From assembly GCA_003477185.1 (NCBI GenBank), contig DMTJ01000280.1:1-5239 (forward strand): a stretch of DNA of 5,239 nt. Direction: 5' to 3'. Every line of letters starts with the position of its first letter. The stretch's first letter is position 1. The position numbers and the translations under genes were made by a program. Under the pieces are notes generated by a model. The model made no database searches and was not told the origin of the DNA. It worked only from the letters and a program-made list of their open reading frames with translations. Shown piece after piece: positions 1 to 5,239 of this stretch. The DNA comes from Lentisphaeria bacterium. GTDB taxonomy: Bacteria > Verrucomicrobiota > Lentisphaeria > JABSQK01 > UBA12247.

Positions 1-50
1 CGACGTCAACCTCCAGATGAACTAGAAGAAGTAATCCGCTCCTTTCCGGG
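1..50 (+). pseudogene. Reading-frame fragment entering from the left edge, probably the upstream part of the next ORF
   Basis: The first frame is open from base 1, contains no usable start codon, and runs to a TGA at 73-75. Its residues (RRQPPDELEEVIRSFPG) look like ordinary coding sequence. At the G6 tract (48-53) the next frame takes over with GHYYPDHVILAKPN, which leads directly into the glycosidase-like ORF and lies upstream of any start codon in that frame. One extra G in this tract would fuse the two frames into one continuous protein. My reading is that the gene begins outside the window and is broken here by a one-base deletion or a sequencing error. The fragment is too short to name by itself. 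Confidence 0.45.
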
Positions 51-71
51 GGGCATTACTATCCCGACCAT

Positions 72-617
72 GTGATTCTCGCGAAACCGAACATTGAGGG
101 CTTTGAGGATGTTCGATCGACAGATGTTCCTACGATCTTTCAGATGTCGGGTGACGACAAATGGTACATGGCCTTTATCGGTTATGACGGCAAAGGATAT
201 CAGTCGTTTGTCGCCGAGAGCGATAATCTACTGAATTGGACGAACATGCGTCTTGCCATGGGATTCGGCAAGAAAGGGGAATTCGACTTCGGAGCCATTC
301 CCTCATTGTATAAAGAAGGCGACGGGAACCACGCGCTATTTACGCAGTTGCAGCCAAATGTGGAGCTGGAGAATCTTGAGACCGAGTCCCGGAGCCGAGA
401 CATCGCCCGCAGTGAAGTGCTGGAACGCCACGTCTACGTCGAGGAGTCTCGCGGCGCCAACAGCGTCCGCACGTTCATCACCTGGCAGACTCATAAACAC
501 GAGTTGGACAGTTCCTTTCCCGCCTTTTTGTTCTGCCATGTAGACTACAGCCCGACTCGCAAGGCGCCGCTCAAACGAGGCATTCGGGTCGGCAGCTCTC
601 GTGAAGCGGTCGACTAG
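72..617 (+). CDS. Probably degraded or chimeric ORF: GH43-like beta-propeller fragment followed by an unidentified region
   Basis: The 181-residue frame could start at GTG 72, but there is no Shine-Dalgarno sequence there, and the frame is open back to base 21 with protein-like residues (GHYYPDHVILAKPN), so this start is doubtful. Residues 1-74 resemble one blade or two of a five-bladed propeller glycosidase (GH43/GH32/GH130-like): VRSTDVPTIFQ, DDKWYMAFIGYDGKG, and AESDNLLNWTNM, the last a common 'A.S.DLL.W' motif. An intact enzyme of this type would normally be 300 residues or more, and further blades are absent. From about residue 75 the character changes to charged sequence (ETESRSRDIARSEVLERHVYVEE, then PAFLFCHVDYSPTRKAPLKR) that does not continue a propeller. 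I do not recognise this second part securely; it vaguely recalls a tail seen in some ATP-dependent DNA ligase-related proteins, unverified. Catalytic function is unlikely. Confidence 0.5.
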   Translation: MILAKPNIEGFEDVRSTDVPTIFQMSGDDKWYMAFIGYDGKGYQSFVAESDNLLNWTNMRLAMGFGKKGEFDFGAIPSLYKEGDGNHALFTQLQPNVELENLETESRSRDIARSEVLERHVYVEESRGANSVRTFITWQTHKHELDSSFPAFLFCHVDYSPTRKAPLKRGIRVGSSREAVD

Positions 618-661
618 ATCTTCCAGAGTTGGCTGGCGACAAAGGGCCCAAAAGGGCTAGG

Positions 662-685
662 AACTCGCGGACTGACGGGCGAGTT
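662..685. terminator. Possible weak bidirectional terminator stem-loop
   Basis: AACTCGC (662-668) is perfectly complementary to GCGAGTT (679-685), with a 10-base loop. On the plus strand a T5 run follows 8 bases later (694-698). On the minus strand a T4 run (complement of A4 at 650-653) also follows 8 bases after the stem. Its place between two converging units suits a shared terminator. The stem is only 7 bp and the T runs are short and displaced, so this is a tentative call. Confidence 0.28.
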
Positions 686-710
686 GCAAAGAATTTTTGA
701 ATGTCCAACA

Positions 711-789
711 GCCAACATGGAATTTCCAATGTCCAAGACCTGGAATGCGTACTCGATGCTTTTCATTCCTCAATTGGAAATTCGTTGGC
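711..789. repeat. Nested imperfect inverted repeat (large hairpin) in the convergent intergenic gap
   Basis: Three paired segments are nested. GCCAAC (711-716) pairs with GTTGGC (784-789). GAATTTCCAAT (720-730) pairs with ATTGGAAATTC (773-783). GGAATG (742-747) pairs with CATTCC (764-769). The first two are separated by a 3-base bulge (ATG, 717-719) on one side only, giving 17 paired bases; an asymmetric internal loop of 11 and 3 bases precedes the third. No T run follows the hairpin on either strand, so it is not a classical intrinsic terminator. It could be an RNA-stabilising hairpin at the operon end, a REP-like or MITE-like element, or a small structured RNA. The pairing is seen directly; the role is unknown. 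Confidence 0.55.
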
Positions 790-857
790 TTCGGCTGCCT
801 CCGGCTGTGGGATATTCATATACGGTTTCGGGGGCACTCATCGGGGAGTTCTGGTAG

Positions 858-2609
858 TCAGACGCCTAGCAGTCGCCTCAGTAAGCGCTCCAAGGTCTCC
901 GGCACCGTCCCGACCTGCTCTGGTACACAGGGAATGGACCCGATTTCCTGGTACTGGTAGGAGTCTATGCGGCGGCGCCATTCCGCAGGTAGATTTGAGC
1001 GCTCGGTACGGTTGTGGTCTCGATGCAACAGGAAGACGGCCCGCACTGGCTGAACGCCGGTGCGAATGCTGATGATCTGGCGCGCGTAGTCTGAGATTTC
1101 CCTGAAGATCCGGTCTTGGAAGCTGCACGTGGATTTGGCGTCTAGGACGATGGCCATGGTCGGTCGACCCGGGGCTTCAATCTCCAGCAGGATATCCGGG
1201 CGAAGCGGATTCTTGGTCAAGGTCGCGCCATAGCGATCGCCACGACGTCGGGCGGTGCGCCAATCATAGATCGACGGCTCGTAGGTCACAATCACGCGCT
1301 TAGGGCCTGCGGCGAATTCAAAGGTCTGCCCGGGCTTCATTTCGGGCCGGTAGATCGAGTCGACCAGCACGAAGGAGTCATTGGAGACGGGATTACCAAG
1401 GATCTGGCGAAGGCAGCGAATGACATTCATGAAGCACCAGTATTCATACAGCTGCGCGAGCGAGCGGTAATTTACCTGAATACTCTGGCCATCTACCATG
1501 ACGCCGAGCAGGTGCTGCGAATCCCGCAGTGCTCTGTAGGCCTCGCGGTAGCCACTGCGGCCGGTAAAAATAGGTGTCGGCTGAAATCTCGTGCGCGGTC
1601 GGCCAACCCGGAGAAAGGCGTAGCGCTCAATGAGGCGCTTAAACTCCCGTGCCAGATGCAGCGCGCTGTGTTCCATGCTGTGAAGATGGGTGATTCTCGG
1701 CACATCGCGCTTTTCAAACACGCTGATTTGGTCTGAGCCGGCGTTTCCCCAATTCTCCTGCTCTTCCGCGAGCGAGGCGGCCATTCGGCTGCAATGCCTG
1801 GCCAACTCTTGAGACAGGTCGGAGAGAGCATGGATACGGTGCGCCAGATGACGGTGCTCTGCCAAATCTTCACTCAACTCCACGCGCGGGAGTGTGATCT
1901 TTCCCAGTGCCTTGACCTCACCACTGGAAGAAACCACAGTGCCGGGAGAACGCACCATGCTGAGCAACGCAGACTGAGAGAGTCGGTCACCCGGGCGATA
2001 GCGAGCGATCTGAGAGCGCCGCTTCATCCGCCGCACCGGCTGAAGCCCGATCTGTTCTAACGCTTTCGCGAGACAGTTGTAGGTGCGCTGTAACTCAGGA
2101 AGCACGGTTTCTGGATAGAGTTCGCTGATTTCGTGGCTGACTACATCGCGCCGGCGAATCATCCCCCGCGAAACGACATCGTGCGCTAGTCCTGCGTGAA
2201 TCTCCGTGAGATCACTGATCATAACTTCAAAATGTGCCTGGGTCTGCGGGTGTGGGGAGATGACCACGGGAATCCGTGCCACCGGTGTGAAGCGCAGCGC
2301 GTCTTCTTCATCATCCTCAGCGATGCGAATCTCGCTCTCGCCCATTTCGTTCATGAACCAGTACTGGCCTGGTACCCGCAGGCTCAGCTCATCAGCGCCT
2401 GCGTAGGCGATTGCCTCTGTTGCCAGGGAAAGCCGGAGCCGGTGTCCGGTGTGTGGACGCTCAATCTCAAAGCTCACTTCCTGGTTGTAGCCGATGGTCA
2501 AAGGCACTGCTTCCGTGGCTGGCGTGTCGAGGACATCGATCCTGCGATCGTAGAGGCAGGTCGTCCCGCAGAAGACGCGGATGTGATAAACTGCTGGCGG
2601 CGCTGTCAC
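858..2609 (-). CDS. DUF2357-type protein with PD-(D/E)XK nuclease domain (PDDEXK_7-like)
   Basis: The 583-residue protein is most likely a DNA endonuclease of the DUF2357/PDDEXK_7 group. The C-terminal domain shows the core: helix LAQLYEYWCFMNVI (384-397, with a candidate acidic residue E389), RPDILLEIE (470-478, D472), and IVLDAKST (487-494, D490 and K492 of the D-x-K motif), followed by a helix and the strand VRAVFLLHR. The N-terminal third is beta-rich and matches the idea of a DUF2357 head; the middle (about 160-340) is mainly helical and rich in Arg, Glu and His. I see no signal peptide or membrane segment, so it should be cytoplasmic. The start is GTG, overlapping the branching enzyme stop as GTGA, with a weak AGG 7 bases upstream, so translation is probably coupled to that gene. 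Relatives are often paired with McrB-like GTPases in restriction systems (family knowledge); no such partner is visible here. All catalytic motif residues are present, so it looks intact. The substrate is unknown. Confidence 0.78.
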   Translation of the reverse strand: MTAPPAVYHIRVFCGTTCLYDRRIDVLDTPATEAVPLTIGYNQEVSFEIERPHTGHRLRLSLATEAIAYAGADELSLRVPGQYWFMNEMGESEIRIAEDDEEDALRFTPVARIPVVISPHPQTQAHFEVMISDLTEIHAGLAHDVVSRGMIRRRDVVSHEISELYPETVLPELQRTYNCLAKALEQIGLQPVRRMKRRSQIARYRPGDRLSQSALLSMVRSPGTVVSSSGEVKALGKITLPRVELSEDLAEHRHLAHRIHALSDLSQELARHCSRMAASLAEEQENWGNAGSDQISVFEKRDVPRITHLHSMEHSALHLAREFKRLIERYAFLRVGRPRTRFQPTPIFTGRSGYREAYRALRDSQHLLGVMVDGQSIQVNYRSLAQLYEYWCFMNVIRCLRQILGNPVSNDSFVLVDSIYRPEMKPGQTFEFAAGPKRVIVTYEPSIYDWRTARRRGDRYGATLTKNPLRPDILLEIEAPGRPTMAIVLDAKSTCSFQDRIFREISDYARQIISIRTGVQPVRAVFLLHRDHNRTERSNLPAEWRRRIDSYQYQEIGSIPCVPEQVGTVPETLERLLRRLLGV

Positions 2610-4627
2610 GCGCTAGCCTGATCTACAGGCAGAAGAACCAATAGAGTGCGGTTGGGGAGATAGAGCTGCACGATCGTTCGATCATCGTGCTTTTGCGTGA
2701 AAAAACGCTGACCATGAGTGAGTCGTGCATGCCCGCCGAAGCGAGCCTCGTCACTGTTAATAGCAAGCTGATACTCTCCGGGCGGGAGCTGGACTGCATA
2801 GTCCGTGTAGGAGTTTACTGGGTGTGAATTACAGATCACGACTGCCGGTCCACGCCGAACTGCCAGTACCAGATCGTCGTCGTGCACCATCAGCTGTTCG
2901 GGGTAATGATCGCTAATCAGGCGGTGCTGCTGAATCAGCCCAACGCAAGCGCGGTCCCAGGCCGCCAGCTGGTGAAATCGCAAATCTTGGCGGTCAGCCA
3001 GCGACCACTGCCGGCGGGCATGCTGATAGGACCAGCCGTTGCCTTCCCGTGGAAAGTCGATCCATTCCGGATGGCCAAACTCATTGCCCATGAAGTTCAG
3101 ATAGCCATCTCCAGTCGCGAACATGGTGAGCGTTCGTGCCATCTTGTGCAGGGCGATGCCGCGGTCCACAATCATGTTCTCGGCCCCCACGCCCATGCTG
3201 TCGTACATGGCCGATCCGATCAGCTCAAAGGCAAAAGTCTTGGCCCCCACGATCGCCTGGTCATGGGACTCGACGTAAGAAATAGACTGCTCGTCCTGCC
3301 GACGATTGGTGAGCTCGTACCAGAGATGTCCCAGATGCCATTCCTCGTCCTTCAGCTTCTTGACAAAGTCAAACCAGATGTCCGGGACGCCCATCGCAAG
3401 CCGGTAGTCGAATCCTGCGCCTCCGTCTTTAGCCGGAGCCCCCAGTCCGGGCATGCCGCTCATGTCCTCGGCGATGGTAATCGCGTCAGGGCGCAGAGTG
3501 TGTATGACCTTGTTGGCCAACGCCAGGTAGGCGTATGCATCGACATCGACCTGGCCGTCGAAGTACTGGTCATAGTGGACGAAGTTCACGCCTAGGCCGT
3601 GGTGCGTGTAGAGCATGCTGGTAATGCCGTCAAAGCGGTAGCCATCGATCTTAAACTCTTCGAGCCAGTACCGGCAGTTCGACAGCAGAAATCGCAGGAC
3701 GTCCGGTTTGGAATAGTCAAAGCAACGTGAATCCCACACTTCATGCATGCCGCGCGGGCCGTCATGGAAGTATTGCCACTGGGTGCCGTCGAAATTTCCG
3801 AGGCCTTCGTCCTCGTTTTTTACCGAATGCGAATGGACCAGATCGATGATCACGGTCAGGCCCAGCTCGTGGGCGCGGTCTACCAGCGACTTCAGTTCCT
3901 CAGGGGTCCCGAAGCGAGAGCTGGGGGCGAAGAAGTTGGCCACGTGGTAGCCGAATGAGCCATAGTATGGGTGTTCGGCGATTGCCATAAGTTGTATCGT
4001 ATTATAGCCAGCAGCCACAATGCGCGGAAGCACGTGATCGCGAAATCCCAGATAGGTGCCGACTCCAGGCGTTTCTTGGGCCATGCCTATGTGGCTTTCG
4101 TAAATCAGCGGCGCCTGGAGCGGAACACTGAACGCGTGTTGCCACTCATACGCTGGCGCATCCCAGACTTGGGCGCAGAAGATTTTGGTGTAATCATTCT
4201 GGACCACGCGCCTGGCGTAGGCAGGCAGTCGGAAGCCTTGACCGCCATCCCAGTGCATCGAGAGCTTATAGTGTTGAGCATGCGCGAGCGCTTCGGGCGG
4301 AAGCTCCAGCGACCACTGTCCGTACTCTCCACGCTCCAACTGGTAGTCAGGGCGTTCCTGCCAGTCCGTGGCATCGCCTACTAGGTAGATTGTCGTCGCG
4401 TTGGGTGCCCACTCGCGAAAGGTCCAGGCAGAGGTGGTTCGGTGCAGGCCAAACCACTCGTGCTGTCTGGATGCTTCCAGCAGATCCTGGCCGGTCGCGC
4501 CGAGCCCGGCGATCTCGCCCGCCCGTTCGTCCACCCGGTCGCTGCGGTTGCAGAGTGCGCCGCTGTAGAGGTCCAAAGCCGGGTCGTCGGACAGTGGAGC
4601 CAGATGGTACTGTCTTGTGCGTGACAT
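2606..4627 (-). CDS. glgB: 1,4-alpha-glucan branching enzyme, GH13 subfamily 8 (eukaryotic-type)
   Basis: This cytoplasmic enzyme cuts alpha-1,4-glucan chains and re-attaches them by alpha-1,6 bonds, creating the branches of glycogen. The 673-residue length is normal for the family. A helical N-terminal segment is followed by a CBM48-like domain (about 60-150, with WFGLHR, FREWAPNAT and GDATDW), the GH13 barrel (about 170-560) and a C-terminal beta-sandwich (about 575-670). Catalytic residues are all present: nucleophile D333 in GYRFDGITSMLYTHHG, acid/base E387 in TIAEDMSGMPG, and transition-state aspartate D456 in YVESHDQA. Region I reads DLVHSHSVKN. These motifs, together with GNEFGHPEWIDFPREGN (514-530), are those of animal, plant and fungal branching enzymes rather than the usual bacterial GlgB. 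The ATG start has GGAG 9 bases upstream. It lies 18 bp after the glycogen synthase gene and overlaps the downstream nuclease gene by 4 bases, indicating one operon. The symbol is by function; a homology-based name could differ. Confidence 0.96.
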   Translation of the reverse strand: MSRTRQYHLAPLSDDPALDLYSGALCNRSDRVDERAGEIAGLGATGQDLLEASRQHEWFGLHRTTSAWTFREWAPNATTIYLVGDATDWQERPDYQLERGEYGQWSLELPPEALAHAQHYKLSMHWDGGQGFRLPAYARRVVQNDYTKIFCAQVWDAPAYEWQHAFSVPLQAPLIYESHIGMAQETPGVGTYLGFRDHVLPRIVAAGYNTIQLMAIAEHPYYGSFGYHVANFFAPSSRFGTPEELKSLVDRAHELGLTVIIDLVHSHSVKNEDEGLGNFDGTQWQYFHDGPRGMHEVWDSRCFDYSKPDVLRFLLSNCRYWLEEFKIDGYRFDGITSMLYTHHGLGVNFVHYDQYFDGQVDVDAYAYLALANKVIHTLRPDAITIAEDMSGMPGLGAPAKDGGAGFDYRLAMGVPDIWFDFVKKLKDEEWHLGHLWYELTNRRQDEQSISYVESHDQAIVGAKTFAFELIGSAMYDSMGVGAENMIVDRGIALHKMARTLTMFATGDGYLNFMGNEFGHPEWIDFPREGNGWSYQHARRQWSLADRQDLRFHQLAAWDRACVGLIQQHRLISDHYPEQLMVHDDDLVLAVRRGPAVVICNSHPVNSYTDYAVQLPPGEYQLAINSDEARFGGHARLTHGQRFFTQKHDDRTIVQLYLPNRTLLVLLPVDQASA

Positions 4628-4636
4628 GTTTGCGTA

Positions 4637-4640
4637 CTCC
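4637..4640 (-). promoter_or_regulatory. Ribosome binding site of the branching enzyme gene
   Basis: On the minus strand the motif GGAG lies 9 bases before the ATG at 4627-4625, inside the 18-bp gap after the synthase stop codon. It supports that ATG as the true start and shows that the branching enzyme has its own ribosome loading site, unlike the overlapping nuclease gene downstream. Confidence 0.6.
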
Positions 4641-4645
4641 GCGGC

Positions 4646-5239
4646 TTAGGTCGCGACGTTAGGCAATACTGGCCGCTCGGTCATTTTCTGGTAGAGTTCG
4701 ACGTATTTCTTTGCGCATTCCGCATGCGTGAAACGCGCCTGTGCTTCCTTCATGATGCGCTGGACCTCGCGCTCCCGCTTCTTGGGAGTCTGGCTGTAGA
4801 ACGCCATTGCCTGGTCCACAGCCCACATCAGGCCATCGCTGCCGAAATCCTCGAAGACAAAGCCGTTGCCCTGATTCGCATGCAGGTGCTGCACGGTGTC
4901 ATGCAGGCCTCCTGTGTCATGTGCGATCGGAAGCGATCCGTAGAGGCAGCCAATCATCTGAGGCAGCCCGCAAGGCTCGAATAGCGACGGCATGAGGACG
5001 AAGTCCGCGGCACCGTAGCCAAGATGGCTGAGTCGTTCATCGAAATCAACTACAGCTACGCGTGAGGCGAGGTCATGGTGGTGTACGACATTGTGAAAGT
5101 GTTCTTGGTGCGGGCCATTTGCGATGACCGCAACCTGCAGGCCAGAATCCGCGTATTTTGAGACCATGTGAAACAGGATGTCAGTGACCAACTGGCAGCC
5201 TTTTTGGACCGGGTCCAAGCGGGATGGCCAGAAGAAAAG
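4646..5239 (-). CDS. glgA: Glycogen/starch synthase, GT5 family, C-terminal part (cut by window edge)
   Basis: The last 197 codons of a glucan synthase that transfers glucose from a nucleotide sugar (usually ADP-glucose in bacteria) to the non-reducing end of alpha-1,4-glucan. The fragment is most of the C-terminal Rossmann domain of a GT-B fold. The visible sequence opens with LFFWPSRLDPVQKG, the conserved loop whose Arg and Lys contact the donor phosphates. The signature LFEPCGLPQMIGCLYGSLPI contains the conserved Glu (residue 88 of the fragment), followed by DTGGLHDTV; both are typical of GT5. The last helix, FTHAECAKKYVELYQKM, resembles the usual 'W...A..Y..LY' ending of GlgA. A TTG at 5218 is not a start, since the conserved motif extends upstream of it; the gene begins beyond base 5239. 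It ends TAA, 18 bp before the branching enzyme, with which it forms a glycogen operon. It looks intact as far as can be seen. Confidence 0.95.
   Translation of the reverse strand, partial: LFFWPSRLDPVQKGCQLVTDILFHMVSKYADSGLQVAVIANGPHQEHFHNVVHHHDLASRVAVVDFDERLSHLGYGAADFVLMPSLFEPCGLPQMIGCLYGSLPIAHDTGGLHDTVQHLHANQGNGFVFEDFGSDGLMWAVDQAMAFYSQTPKKREREVQRIMKEAQARFTHAECAKKYVELYQKMTERPVLPNVAT

Noticed and set aside
279..284. GAATTC (an EcoRI site) close to the point where the plus-strand ORF changes character
   Set aside because: It could hint at a cloning chimera, but the propeller-like residues seem to continue a few codons past it and a single six-base site is weak evidence.
644..657. GCCC-AAAA-GGGC mini-hairpin
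   Set aside because: Only 4 bp of stem, a length common by chance in GC-rich DNA, with no convincing T run after it.
701..1072. A 123-codon open frame on the plus strand running from the hairpin into the nuclease gene
   Set aside because: Its translation is low-complexity and unlike known proteins, it has no ribosome binding site, and most of it is antisense to the conserved nuclease core.
2196..2621. A 141-codon open frame on the plus strand
   Set aside because: It is antisense to the N-terminal part of the nuclease-like gene and carries no recognisable motif; codon structure of the opposite strand explains it.
2882..3595. A 237-codon open frame on the plus strand
   Set aside because: It lies wholly antisense to the catalytic region of the branching enzyme, whose motifs are unmistakable; its translation has no recognisable domain.
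4390..4662. A 90-codon plus-strand frame rich in Arg and Pro
   Set aside because: Antisense to the start of the branching enzyme; its composition is that of a GC-rich shadow frame.
5216..5218. TTG as a possible start of the synthase fragment
   Set aside because: The conserved sequence LFFWPSR continues in frame upstream to the window edge, so the true start lies outside the window.

Overview
The window is bacterial DNA of moderately high GC content. It holds an operon end on the minus strand and a worn-looking stretch on the plus strand that points towards it. No taxonomic marker gene is present. The branching enzyme is of the GH13_8 class, the one typical of plants, animals and fungi and also found in some bacterial phyla. 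That makes a standard enterobacterial or actinobacterial glg locus unlikely, but I cannot name a phylum from the sequence.

Minus strand, read from right to left (5239 down to 858): (1) the C-terminal part of a GT5 glycogen/starch synthase, cut by the window edge; (2) after an 18-bp gap, a complete 673-residue 1,4-alpha-glucan branching enzyme; (3) overlapping its stop codon by four bases (GTGA), a 583-residue protein with a clear PD-(D/E)XK nuclease signature of the DUF2357/PDDEXK_7 type. The first two genes make a coherent pathway: the synthase extends alpha-1,4-glucan chains and the branching enzyme adds alpha-1,6 branches. The third gene does not belong to that pathway. Its nearest known relatives, as I recall the family, sit in restriction and defence contexts, so its translational coupling to a glycogen gene is the most interesting point in the window.

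Plus strand (1 to 617): an open frame whose first part resembles a beta-propeller glycosidase (GH43-like), while the rest has an unrelated character. A reading frame entering from the left edge appears to join it across a G6 tract by a one-base shift, and the TAG that ends it may be a nonsense mutation. I read this as a decayed or chimeric remnant rather than a healthy gene.

Between the two converging units (618 to 857) there is no convincing gene. This gap carries a small stem-loop that could terminate both units weakly, and a larger nested inverted repeat (711 to 789) that looks like a structured RNA or a small repeat element. No tRNA, rRNA, CRISPR array, insertion sequence or complete promoter was recognised.
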